NCBI RefSeq assembly: GCF_003732275.1
Contig: NZ_MOBM01000039.1
Span: 675,013-739,012 of the forward strand
DNA length: 64,000 bases
DNA from: Pseudomonas frederiksbergensis
Lineage (GTDB): Bacteria > Pseudomonadota > Gammaproteobacteria > Pseudomonadales > Pseudomonadaceae
Reading direction: 5' to 3'
Shown piece after piece: positions 1 to 7,937 of this stretch; positions within the stretch are counted from its first letter, which is position 1; each line of letters begins with the position of its first letter. The notes beneath the pieces were generated by a model, which made no database searches, was not told the origin of the DNA, and saw only the letters and a list, made by a program, of their open reading frames with translations. The translations under genes were made by a program, and so were the position numbers.

Positions 1-674
1 GCTTCGATGACGTCACCGAGACCCTGACGGAAGCGGTCCTTGTCCATTTTCTTGCCGGTGGCCTTGTCCCACAGACGGCAGCCGTCCGGGCTGAACTCGT
101 CGCCCAGGACGATGGAGCCGTCGGAGAAAACGCCGAATTCCAGCTTGAAGTCGACCAGCAGCAGGCCGGCGTCGTCGAACAGTTTGCTCAGGACTTCGTT
201 GACCTTGAGCGACAGTTCTTTCATGCGAACCAGTTGCTCGGCGGTGCCCCAACCGAATGCCACGACGTGGGATTCGTTGATGAACGGGTCGCCCTTGGCG
301 TCGTCCTTCAGGAACAGCTCGAAGGTGTAAGGGTTGAGCTTCATGCCTTCTTCGACGCCCAGACGCTTGACCAGGCTGCCGGCGGCGTAGTTACGCACGA
401 CGCACTCGACCGGGATCATGTCGAGTTTCTTCACCAGGCATTCGTTGTCGCCCAGCAGTTTGTCGAATTGAGTCGGCACGCCGGCTGCTTCGAGTTTCTG
501 CATGATGAAGGCGTTGAACTTGTTGTTCACCATGCCTTTGCGGTCGAGCTGCTCGATGCGCTTGCCGTCGAACGCCGAGGTGTCGTTGCGAAACAGCAGG
601 ATCAAGCGGTCAGCGTCATCGGTCTTGTAAACCGATTTGGCTTTGCCGCGGTAGAGTTCTTCACGTTTTTCCAT
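1..674 (-). CDS. purC: Phosphoribosylaminoimidazole-succinocarboxamide synthase (SAICAR synthetase), 3' end cut by window
   Basis: Cytosolic de novo purine enzyme that ligates aspartate to CAIR using ATP. The reading frame starts MEKREELYRGKAKSVY at 674 and runs off the left edge after about 224 residues; family members are about 236 aa, so only the last dozen residues are missing. Visible family motifs are the N-terminal nucleotide-binding YRGKAKSVY, the NDTSAFDG segment, ECVVRNYAAGS near residue 95 and the LVDFKLEFG/DEFSPDGCRLW segments near the C-terminus. The gene lies 28 bp downstream of a leftward MBL hydrolase gene and continues the same direction, as in other pseudomonads where purC follows dapA-bamC-MBL. 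Confidence 0.95.
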   Translation of the reverse strand, partial: MEKREELYRGKAKSVYKTDDADRLILLFRNDTSAFDGKRIEQLDRKGMVNNKFNAFIMQKLEAAGVPTQFDKLLGDNECLVKKLDMIPVECVVRNYAAGSLVKRLGVEEGMKLNPYTFELFLKDDAKGDPFINESHVVAFGWGTAEQLVRMKELSLKVNEVLSKLFDDAGLLLVDFKLEFGVFSDGSIVLGDEFSPDGCRLWDKATGKKMDKDRFRQGLGDVIE

Positions 675-702
675 GATGGGCTCCGCTTGCTAAGTAGGTG
701 GG

Positions 703-1461
703 CTAGGCGATGTGTCGCCAGTCGAGCCCTGAATCTTGATCGGCCAGTTGCAGCCAGTCCGGGTCGCACCCGAGGGTGTCGACAAAACATTGCCGGGCCA
801 GCTGCGGCAGGTTGTTCTTGCTGCTCAGATGGGCCAGGACCAGATGTTGCAGGCCTTGCCAGCCCAACTCGGCCACCAGGAATGCCGCCTGATGGTTGTT
901 CAAATGTCCCAATTCACCGCCCACCCGCTGCTTGAGAAAGTACGGGTAGTGACCGCGAGCCAGCATGTCACGGCAATGGTTGGACTCGATCATCAATGCA
1001 TCGAGGTCCCGGTAGCCGTCCAGCACCGTGTTGCAATACGAGCCCAGGTCGGTCAACAGGCCGAAACGCCGCTGACCATCGCTGAAGACATACTGCGTCG
1101 GCTCCTGTGCATCATGGGCCACGGCAATGACGCCGATGCTCAGGTTGCCGATTTGCAGTTGCTCGCCGCCAGCCAGAAAGCCTGCGGGTTCAATCGGTTT
1201 GCGCATCCCGCGCAGTGTCCCGCGACTGAGGTAGACAGGCAGATTGTAACGCCGAGACAGCAAACCCACGCCATGCACGTGGTCGGCATGTTCGTGGGTC
1301 ACGAGTATCGCGCTCAGTTGCGAAGGGTTTACACCCAGTCGCAGCAGGCGTTTTTCGGTTTCTCGCAGGGAGAAACCACAATCCACCAGTACATACGTGT
1401 CGTCGCTGGCTATCAGCGTGCCGTTCCCTTGGCTACCGCTGCCGAGAACGGCAAAACGCAT
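703..1461 (-). CDS. MBL-fold metallo-hydrolase
   Basis: A 252-aa metallo-beta-lactamase fold hydrolase (YycJ/VicX-like group by overall look). The dinuclear zinc motif HEHADH is seen at residues 56-61, preceded by an LVDCGFS strand and the N-terminal MRFAVLGSGSQGN that is typical of this group. No signal peptide, so it is cytosolic. It sits 4 bp downstream of bamC and 28 bp upstream of purC on the same strand, consistent with a dapA-bamC-MBL-purC operon. The substrate cannot be read from sequence; nuclease or phosphodiesterase activity is possible from family knowledge. Confidence 0.85.
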   Translation of the reverse strand: MRFAVLGSGSQGNGTLIASDDTYVLVDCGFSLRETEKRLLRLGVNPSQLSAILVTHEHADHVHGVGLLSRRYNLPVYLSRGTLRGMRKPIEPAGFLAGGEQLQIGNLSIGVIAVAHDAQEPTQYVFSDGQRRFGLLTDLGSYCNTVLDGYRDLDALMIESNHCRDMLARGHYPYFLKQRVGGELGHLNNHQAAFLVAELGWQGLQHLVLAHLSSKNNLPQLARQCFVDTLGCDPDWLQLADQDSGLDWRHIA

Positions 1462-1465
1462 GTGA

Positions 1466-2581
1466 TCAGCCCAGGTTGTCCTGAATCACGCTCAACACTT
1501 TACGCGCCACGTCTGCTGGCGCCACGGTGTTGATGTTTTTCTCGACGGTGACTTGTACGTTCTCGCCAACCTTGCTCAGGCGAACCTGATAACGCTCGGC
1601 GCGGGCTTCAACTTCTTCCTTGCTCGGCGCGCTGCCGAACAGACTACTGAAGAAGCCAGGCTTCTCGTCTTTCTTCTCGGCTTTTTCGGCGAGGTTGATG
1701 TAGTACAGCCCCAGGCTGCGGTTGATGTCTTCAACGCGCCATTCGCCCTGTTCCAGCGCACGACCGACACTCGACCAGGCACGATCCAGATCGGAACCGA
1801 CGTTGAGCACCGGGTTGCCGCTGCCATCTTCGGTCAGGCTGACACGACTTGGCGTATCGAAATCACGAGAGGCCAGCATGGAGACCGAACCGCCCTTCTC
1901 CGAGGTGCGGCTCATGCTCGCGAGCATGTCGTCGACCAGTGCTGCGTCCAGGCCGGTGTTAACCGAACGATTGGTGAAATCCACATTGGCGGTGCTGCCG
2001 GCAGGACGCTCGGCGCTGACCACGTAGACTTCACTGGTGTTGCGCTGCACGCCCGGCTCGATACGCACCCGCACACGGCTTTCACTGTCGGCGCCGACAC
2101 CGGCCGCGCTCAGACGCTTGGCCATTGCTGCGGACAGTTCGTCGGAATGCTGCCAAGTGGTGGTGAATTCACCGGTTTGCGGGCGTTGCTCGTCCAGACG
2201 GAAACCGTTGTCCTGGAAGAACTGCACGGCCACGGGCCAGACTTCAGCCGGTGGGTGCTGGGCCATGACCCAACGCGAATCGCCGCTCTTCTGCAGGGTG
2301 TAGTCGCTGGCATCAGCCGCTGCCGACAGCGGCTGCGGACGAGGCACGATGTATTCGCCCTTGGCGGTGTCATCGGCCACGTTGCGCGGGATCGGCAACA
2401 GCGGATCCAGACGCTTGGCGGTGCTGACGTCCGGTGGCAGTTGCATCGGTGCAGTCTGTTGCGCTTCCAGGTAATCGCTACCACGGTCACGGAAGTAACC
2501 TTCCGGGCCCCAGATCCATCCGCAGCCACTGGTGCTGGAGATAATCAAGGCAAGTGCGGAAAGTCCGGCCATTCGCTTCAT
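1466..2581 (-). CDS. bamC: Outer membrane protein assembly factor BamC (lipoprotein)
   Basis: A 371-aa lipoprotein subunit of the BAM complex that folds beta-barrel proteins into the outer membrane. The N-terminus is a lipoprotein signal with lipobox ending STSGC (Cys20). It is followed by a long, Pro-rich unstructured stretch with the conserved LDPLLPIPRNVADD segment, then two helix-grip domains; the second ends with KNINTVAPADVARKVLSVIQ. The gene directly follows dapA with a 17-bp gap, an arrangement conserved in gammaproteobacteria (dapA-bamC). Length fits the Pseudomonas family. Confidence 0.92.
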   Translation of the reverse strand: MKRMAGLSALALIISSTSGCGWIWGPEGYFRDRGSDYLEAQQTAPMQLPPDVSTAKRLDPLLPIPRNVADDTAKGEYIVPRPQPLSAAADASDYTLQKSGDSRWVMAQHPPAEVWPVAVQFFQDNGFRLDEQRPQTGEFTTTWQHSDELSAAMAKRLSAAGVGADSESRVRVRIEPGVQRNTSEVYVVSAERPAGSTANVDFTNRSVNTGLDAALVDDMLASMSRTSEKGGSVSMLASRDFDTPSRVSLTEDGSGNPVLNVGSDLDRAWSSVGRALEQGEWRVEDINRSLGLYYINLAEKAEKKDEKPGFFSSLFGSAPSKEEVEARAERYQVRLSKVGENVQVTVEKNINTVAPADVARKVLSVIQDNLG

Positions 2582-2598
2582 GCGTAGTACTTCCTCAA

Positions 2599-3477
2599 TT
2601 AAACCAGGACGCCGGACTGGCGCATGGCCTGCCGCAGCGGTTCGTGACAGGCAGCACTGAGCCAGGTGAGCGGCAGACGGATACCGTCCGGCATCAAGCC
2701 CATTTCATGCAGAGCCCATTTCACGGGGATAGGGTTGGATTCGATAAACAGGGTTTTATTGAGCGGCATCAGCTTTTCGTGGATCGCCCGGGCTTTGACG
2801 GCATCGCCGGCCATGGCCGCGGCACACAACTCGCTCATGGCGCGCGGTGCGACGTTGGCAGTCACCGAAATATTGCCCTTGCCGCCGAGCAGCATCAGCT
2901 CGACCGCGGTCGCGTCGTCACCGGAATAAACCAGGAAGTCGCTGCTCACGCCGGCCAGGATGTCCTTGGCGCGCTGCAGGTCACCCGTGGCTTCCTTGAT
3001 GCCGATGATGTTCTTCACGGTCGACAGGCGGATCACCGTCTCGGCCTGCATGTCGCACGCGGTACGGCCCGGCACGTTGTAAAGGATCTGCGGGATATCG
3101 ACCGCTTCGGCGATAGCGCGGAAGTGCAAGTACAGGCCTTCTTGCGTCGGCTTGTTGTAATAAGGGGTTACCAGCAGGCACGCGTCGGCGCCGGCGTTCT
3201 TCGCGTTGGTTGTCAGTTCGATCGCTTCGCGCGTCGAATTGGCGCCCGTACCGGCGATCACCGGAATACGCCCTGCAACCTGGGCAACCACGCGACGAAT
3301 CACTTCGATGTGCTCGTTCACGTCAAGCGTGGCCGACTCACCTGTAGTGCCGACCGCCACGATGGCGTTGGTGCCCTCTTGCAGGTGGAAGTCCACCAGT
3401 TTGCTCAGGCTGTCCCAGTCGAGACGACCCTGTGCATCCATGGGTGTGACCAGTGCCACCATACTGCCCGCAATCAT
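2599..3477 (-). CDS. dapA: 4-hydroxy-tetrahydrodipicolinate synthase
   Basis: Lysine/diaminopimelate pathway enzyme condensing pyruvate with aspartate semialdehyde; 292 aa, the usual length. Visible active-site features are the VGTTGES loop (Thr44-Thr45), the LLVTPYYNKPTQEGLY segment holding the catalytic tyrosine, and the Schiff-base lysine in IGIKEATGD. The start MIAGSMVALVTP at 3477 was chosen over an upstream in-frame ATG at 3561 because homologous proteins begin with this segment. It is the first gene of the leftward dapA-bamC-MBL-purC cluster. Confidence 0.95.
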   Translation of the reverse strand: MIAGSMVALVTPMDAQGRLDWDSLSKLVDFHLQEGTNAIVAVGTTGESATLDVNEHIEVIRRVVAQVAGRIPVIAGTGANSTREAIELTTNAKNAGADACLLVTPYYNKPTQEGLYLHFRAIAEAVDIPQILYNVPGRTACDMQAETVIRLSTVKNIIGIKEATGDLQRAKDILAGVSSDFLVYSGDDATAVELMLLGGKGNISVTANVAPRAMSELCAAAMAGDAVKARAIHEKLMPLNKTLFIESNPIPVKWALHEMGLMPDGIRLPLTWLSAACHEPLRQAMRQSGVLV

Positions 3478-3802
3478 GCAACCGCTCCTGCCGGAAAAAG
3501 AGAGCGGTAATGGTACTGGCGCCAAGATGCTTGTACAAGCGAAGTACTGCGCTGCTGCCATTCCCCTTGGCGCTGCTTTTCGCTACCCTTCAGACTTTGA
3601 TCGGTACTGATAAGCTCGTACGCCGCGTTCCAGCCTTCATTTTCGGCATCACAAGCCCCGATCCAGCGTTGCCACCCCTCGCTCTTGCCATACTGGAGCA
3701 CGTTGCAACCTTCGGCCGGGTTTTCTGAATTCGCATCCGCTGGCTCGTCCCGGTAAAAAAGCCCATAAAAGTATCGACCGCTCATCGCTTTAGGAATGCT
3801 GC
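3478..3802. other. Divergent intergenic region dapA / gcvR-like
   Basis: This 325-bp gap separates two divergently transcribed genes and must hold both promoters. I see no tRNA, riboswitch fold or repeat in it. A short open frame crosses it on both strands, but none starts with a ribosome binding site or resembles a known protein. Confidence 0.5.
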
Positions 3803-4363
3803 ATGTCCACCCCCACAGTTCGCGAACAATTCCTTGTCATCAGTGCCCTCGGCGCCAACCCCATGGAGCTGACTAACGTCCTGTGCCGCGCCAGCCATGA
3901 AAACCGCTGCGCCGTGGTCACCTCTCGCCTGACGCGCCATGGCGAATGCAGTGCGTTGATCCTTGAAATCTCGGGCAGCTGGGACGCCCTGGCGCGCCTC
4001 GAAGGCAGCCTGCCAGTGCTGGCCAAACGGCACGCCTTCACCGTTAACGTGGTCCGCAGCGCTGCCCTGGAGAACCGTCCCCAAGCCCTGCCGTACGTTG
4101 CTTATGTCAGCTCGGCCTACCGCCCGGACATCATCAACGAACTGTGCCAGTTCTTCATGGATCACAACGTCGAGCTGGAGAACCTGACCTGCGATACCTA
4201 CCAGGCCCCGCAGACCGGCGGCACCATGCTTAACGCCACGTTCACCGTGACCTTGCCGGCCGGCACCCAGATCAGCTGGTTGCGTGACCAGTTCCTGGAT
4301 TTCGCCGACGCCATGAACCTGGACGCACTGATTGAACCGTGGCGCCCACAAAACCCAATGTAA
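3803..4363 (+). CDS. gcvR: Glycine cleavage system regulator GcvR-like, tandem ACT domains
   Basis: A 186-aa protein with two ACT domains (about residues 8-80 and 93-175), the architecture and length of GcvR, the accessory protein that modulates GcvA at the glycine-cleavage operon in enterobacteria. The opening REQFLVISALGANPMELTNVL and the second-domain YVSSAYRPDIINELCQFFMDHNVELENL are recognisable. It lies divergently from dapA and 10 bp upstream of bcp, so the pair is probably one operon; the same dapA/gcvR/bcp order is common in gammaproteobacteria. The regulatory target in Pseudomonas is inferred, not seen. Confidence 0.8.
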   Translation: MSTPTVREQFLVISALGANPMELTNVLCRASHENRCAVVTSRLTRHGECSALILEISGSWDALARLEGSLPVLAKRHAFTVNVVRSAALENRPQALPYVAYVSSAYRPDIINELCQFFMDHNVELENLTCDTYQAPQTGGTMLNATFTVTLPAGTQISWLRDQFLDFADAMNLDALIEPWRPQNPM

Positions 4364-4373
4364 GGAAGCTTTC

Positions 4374-4847
4374 ATGGCCGTAGCCATCGACCAACCGGTT
4401 GCCGACTTCGAAGCACCCGCCACCAGCGGGCAATCCGTCAGCCTCGCGGGCCTCAAAGGCAAGCAAGTGGTGATTTACTTCTATCCGAAGGACAGCACGC
4501 CGGGCTGCACCACCCAGGGCCAGGGTTTTCGTGATCAGCTTGAAGCCTTTAAAGCCGCCAATACCGAAGTTTTCGGCGTGTCTCGCGACAGCCTGAAATC
4601 CCACGAAAACTTCAAGGCCAAGCAGGCGTTCACCTTCGAGCTGATCAGCGACAAGGAAGAAGCGCTGTGTCAGCTGTTCGACGTGATCAAGCTGAAAAAG
4701 CTCTACGGCAAGGAATATATGGGCGTTGATCGCAGCACGTTCCTGATCGACAAGAATGGTGTGCTGCGTCAGGAATGGCGCGGCGTGAAGGTGCCGGGGC
4801 ATGTGGATGCGGTTTTGGCTGCTGCTCAGGCCCTCAATAAAGCCTGA
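4374..4847 (+). CDS. bcp: Thiol peroxidase Bcp/PrxQ (peroxiredoxin)
   Basis: A 157-aa peroxiredoxin that reduces H2O2 and organic hydroperoxides in the cytosol. The peroxidatic cysteine is Cys45 in YPKDSTPGCTTQ. The second cysteine that many Bcp proteins have five residues later is absent (Gln50); the only other Cys is Cys99 in EEALCQLFDV, so this belongs to the PrxQ type that lacks the adjacent resolving cysteine. The start at 4374 (AGGAAGCTTTC before ATG) was preferred over an upstream in-frame ATG inside gcvR. It ends facing the leftward permease gene with a REP pair between them. Confidence 0.92.
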   Translation: MAVAIDQPVADFEAPATSGQSVSLAGLKGKQVVIYFYPKDSTPGCTTQGQGFRDQLEAFKAANTEVFGVSRDSLKSHENFKAKQAFTFELISDKEEALCQLFDVIKLKKLYGKEYMGVDRSTFLIDKNGVLRQEWRGVKVPGHVDAVLAAAQALNKA

Positions 4848-4870
4848 TTCATTAGTGCCCGTTCGGACGC

Positions 4871-4942
4871 CATCGCGAGCAGGCTCGCTCCCACAGGATT
4901 TGCGCAAACCTTGTGGGACCGAGCCTGCTCGGGATGAGGCCA
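4871..4942. repeat. REP pair (inverted) between convergent bcp and AI-2E permease genes
   Basis: A copy of 'catcgcgagcaggctcgctc ccacagg' is followed by its near inverse 'tgtgggaccgagcctgctc'. Together they can fold as a long imperfect hairpin. Same family as the REP copies further along this window. It lies between two convergent genes, a common REP location, and may act as a transcript 3' end stabiliser. Confidence 0.85.
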
Positions 4943-4973
4943 TCAGCCTCACCACATTAACCAGCACTGGCCA

Positions 4974-6047
4974 TTAAAGCAGTGGCGCCACCATCGGCTC
5001 TTTACGCGGCCAGGCATCCAGTACGGCCTTGAACAGCGTCGCCAGGGGAATCGCAAAGAACACGCCCCAAAAACCCCACAACCCGCCAAACAACAGCACC
5101 GCGCAAATGATCGCCACCGGATGCAGGTTGACCGCTTCCGAGAACAGCAGCGGCACCAGCACATTGCCATCCAGCGTCTGGATGATCCCGTAGACCGCCA
5201 TCAAATAGATGAACTGATCGCTCCAGCCCCACTGGAACAATGCAATCAGCAGCACTGGCACAGTCACCACCACCGCTCCGACGTAAGGCACCACCACCGA
5301 AACACCCACCAACAACGCCAGCAGCGCCGAATAGTTGAGCCCCAGCGCCACGAATGCGATGTAAGTCACGCCACCGCAAATGAAGATCTCGATGACCTTG
5401 CCGCGAATGTAATTGGCGATCTGCCGATTCATTTCCTGGGCTACCCGGGTGATCAGCGCCCGCTCGCGCGGCAGATAACCGCGCACCCACTGGCCGATCA
5501 TCTCCCGGTCCTTGAGAAAGAAGAACACCAGGATGGGCACCAGCACCAGGTAGATCATGATGTTCACCAGCAGCGGCAGACTCGACAGCGAGAATGTCAG
5601 CGCCCACTGACCGAACTTGCCGATCTCGCCCCGCGCCACTTCGATCGCCTGCAGCACTTGCTCATCCGACACCAGATGCGGATAGCGTTCGGGCAGCAGC
5701 AACAGCAGCGACTGCCACTTGGCGAGCATGCCGGGCAATTCGTTGAACAGCGTGATCAGTTGGTGCCAGAGCAGTGGTACCACGATGATGATAAAGACCA
5801 GCAACAACCCCATGAACAACGCGAAGACCAACCCCACCGCCACGCCACCGGGCACACGAAGGCGCTCGAGGGTCACCACCAGCCCCTGCATCAGATACGC
5901 CAGCACCATACCGGCCAGTACCGGCGCGAGCATTCCACCCAGGGTGAGCACCGCGGTAAATGCCAGAAACAGCAGCACCGCCAGCACCACGGCTTCTTCA
6001 TCCGAGAAGTAGCGCTGAATCCAGTCGCGTAACACCTTGAACATCAA
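4974..6047 (-). CDS. AI-2E family transporter (PerM-type permease)
   Basis: A 357-aa polytopic inner-membrane protein of the AI-2 exporter/PerM superfamily. Hydrophobic segments occur at about residues 18-36, 38-60, 66-95, 155-180, and a cluster of four from about 225 to 340, with a soluble central stretch (LPERYPHLVSDEQVLQAIEV) typical for the family. The C-terminal LFGGLWGFWGVFFAIPLATLFKAVLDAW signature is clear. The physiological substrate is unknown in pseudomonads; the family name should not be read as proof of autoinducer-2 transport. The gene sits 28 bp downstream of the TusA-like gene. Confidence 0.85.
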   Translation of the reverse strand: MMFKVLRDWIQRYFSDEEAVVLAVLLFLAFTAVLTLGGMLAPVLAGMVLAYLMQGLVVTLERLRVPGGVAVGLVFALFMGLLLVFIIIVVPLLWHQLITLFNELPGMLAKWQSLLLLLPERYPHLVSDEQVLQAIEVARGEIGKFGQWALTFSLSSLPLLVNIMIYLVLVPILVFFFLKDREMIGQWVRGYLPRERALITRVAQEMNRQIANYIRGKVIEIFICGGVTYIAFVALGLNYSALLALLVGVSVVVPYVGAVVVTVPVLLIALFQWGWSDQFIYLMAVYGIIQTLDGNVLVPLLFSEAVNLHPVAIICAVLLFGGLWGFWGVFFAIPLATLFKAVLDAWPRKEPMVAPLL

Positions 6048-6075
6048 TAATCCTTAGAAACGAACGCAGCAGGTT

Positions 6076-6315
6076 TCAGGCTTTTTTCAACCAATAGCGG
6101 TAAACACCCGCCTCATCTTCTTCACGAAGCAGGGTATGACCGGCCAATCGGGCAAAGGTGCGAAAGTCGCGCTGAGAGCCTGCATCGGTAGCGATCACCT
6201 TGAGTACCGCACCGCTGGCCAGCCGGTTGAGTTCCAGTTTGGCCTTGAGCAACGGCAACGGGCAATTCAGACCGCTAGCGTCCAGCTCGGCGTCGTGGGT
6301 TACAGCGTCAGTCAT
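6076..6315 (-). CDS. TusA/SirA-like sulfurtransferase
   Basis: A 79-aa sulfur-carrier protein. The single conserved cysteine Cys18 lies in the GLNCPLPLLKAK motif that receives persulfide sulfur. Pseudomonads have several TusA-like proteins; the position next to the AI-2E permease and a BepA-like protease matches PA1006 of P. aeruginosa, reported to matter for molybdenum enzyme homeostasis. That assignment rests on remembered gene order and is therefore inference. Divergently transcribed from the M48 protease gene. Confidence 0.85.
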   Translation of the reverse strand: MTDAVTHDAELDASGLNCPLPLLKAKLELNRLASGAVLKVIATDAGSQRDFRTFARLAGHTLLREEDEAGVYRYWLKKA

Positions 6316-6413
6316 CGAGTCACTCCGGGGCAGGGGGTTAAGCCGCTTAGAATATCTGGTCCCAAGCGTAGTGTCCGGCTACAGTAAGGTCTTTGTCGAC
6401 TAAGGCTTTGTGC

Positions 6414-7847
6414 ATGACTTTTTTGCGCCCTACCCTGCTGACGCTCGCTTGCCTGCTCGCCTCACCGGGCTTCGCCGACGACTTGCCGTCACTCGGTGAC
6501 GCCAGTTCTGCCATCGTCTCGCCGCAACAGGAACATCAACTGGGCCGTGCGTGGCTGGCGCTGTTGCGCAGCCAGGTGTCGCAGCTCAACGATCCGCAGC
6601 TCAAGGATTACGTCGAATCCAGCGTCTATCGGCTGGTGGAAACCAGCCAGGTCAATGACCGGCGCCTGGAGTTCATCCTGATCAACAGCCCGCAGCTCAA
6701 CGCTTTTGCCGCGCCGGGCGGGATCGTCGGCGTCAACGGTGGCTTGTTCCTCAATGCCCAGACCGAGGGCGAATATGCCTCGGTACTGGCCCACGAACTG
6801 GCTCACTTGTCGCAGCGTCACTTCGCCCGCGGTGTCGAAGCGTCGCAACGCATGCAAGTGCCCATGATGGCTGCGCTGCTGGCCGGCATCGTGATTGCCG
6901 CGGCCGGTGCAGGCGATGCCGGGATCGCGGCCATTGCCGGTACTCAAGCGGCGGCGATTCAGGAACAACGACGTTTCTCGCGCCAGAACGAACAGGAAGC
7001 CGACCGCATCGGCATCATGAATCTGGAAAAGGCCGGTTACGATCCGCGCTCGATGCCGACCATGTTCGAACGGCTGATGCGCCAGTACCGCTTCGACGCC
7101 AAACCACCGGAATTCCTGCTGACTCACCCGGTGACCGAATCGCGGATCGCCGACACCCGCAACCGCGCCGAACAGGCCAAGCCGGGCGGTATTGAAGACA
7201 GCATGCGTTACCAGCTGATTCGGGCACGCGTGCAACTGATCTATGAAGAAACCCCAGGCCTGGGCGCCAAACGCTTCCGGGCCCAACTCGATGAAAACCC
7301 GAAAAATGACGTCGCGCGCTATGGTCTGGCGATCGCCCAGATCAAGGGCGGCCAGTTGAATGAGGCTCGGGAGAACCTCAAGTTGCTGCTGGCCAAATCG
7401 CCGAACGAGATCATCTACAACCTGGCGCAGGCCGATCTCGACATCACCAATAATCGTCTGCCTGATGCTCAATCACGGGTCGACCGGATGCTCACTCAAT
7501 ACCCCGGCAACTACCCGCTGAATCAGGTGCGTGTCGACCTGCTGCTCAAGCAGAATCGAGCGGCCGATGCGGAAAAAGCGCTGGAGAATCTACTCAAGAG
7601 CCGACCTGATGATCCGGACGTCTGGTACATGGTGGCCGAGACTCGCGGCCTGTCGGGCAACATCATCGGCCTGCATCAGGCTCGCGCAGAGTACTTTGCG
7701 CTGGTCGGCGACTATCGCCAGGCAATCCAGCAACTGGACTTCGCCAAGCGCAAGGCTGGCAGCAACTTCCCGCTGTCATCGCGCATCGACGCACGGCAAC
7801 GTGAGTTGATGGAGCAGGAACGTATGGTCAAGGACATGATGGGCTAA
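6414..7847 (+). CDS. Periplasmic M48 metalloprotease with TPR repeats (BepA/YfgC-like)
   Basis: A 477-aa exported protein from the start at 6414, which puts the signal peptide MTFLRPTLLTLACLLASPGFA at the N-terminus; an ATG 21 bp upstream is possible but adds residues before the signal. The zinc motif HELAH is at residues 127-131, and the third ligand region is EQEADRIGI. The C-terminal half (from about 260) is a set of TPR-like helices. By family knowledge BepA acts as a protease/chaperone for LptD and the BAM complex. Transcription ends at a strong hairpin shared with the convergent mucD gene. Confidence 0.9.
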   Translation: MTFLRPTLLTLACLLASPGFADDLPSLGDASSAIVSPQQEHQLGRAWLALLRSQVSQLNDPQLKDYVESSVYRLVETSQVNDRRLEFILINSPQLNAFAAPGGIVGVNGGLFLNAQTEGEYASVLAHELAHLSQRHFARGVEASQRMQVPMMAALLAGIVIAAAGAGDAGIAAIAGTQAAAIQEQRRFSRQNEQEADRIGIMNLEKAGYDPRSMPTMFERLMRQYRFDAKPPEFLLTHPVTESRIADTRNRAEQAKPGGIEDSMRYQLIRARVQLIYEETPGLGAKRFRAQLDENPKNDVARYGLAIAQIKGGQLNEARENLKLLLAKSPNEIIYNLAQADLDITNNRLPDAQSRVDRMLTQYPGNYPLNQVRVDLLLKQNRAADAEKALENLLKSRPDDPDVWYMVAETRGLSGNIIGLHQARAEYFALVGDYRQAIQQLDFAKRKAGSNFPLSSRIDARQRELMEQERMVKDMMG

Positions 7848-7888
7848 CGTCTTCAGATACAAAGCTCGGTAACAAAAAATGCAGGTAC

Positions 7889-7921
7889 AAAAAAACCGCC
7901 TCTTTCGAGGCGGTTTTTTAT
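7889..7921. terminator. Bidirectional rho-independent terminator
   Basis: Hairpin AAAACCGCC-TCTTTC... folding as AAACCGCCTC / GAGGCGGTTT with A-run before and T-run after, so it works in both directions. It serves the rightward M48 protease gene and the leftward mucD gene. Confidence 0.93.
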
Positions 7922-7937
7922 TCAGCCGACAACCGGT

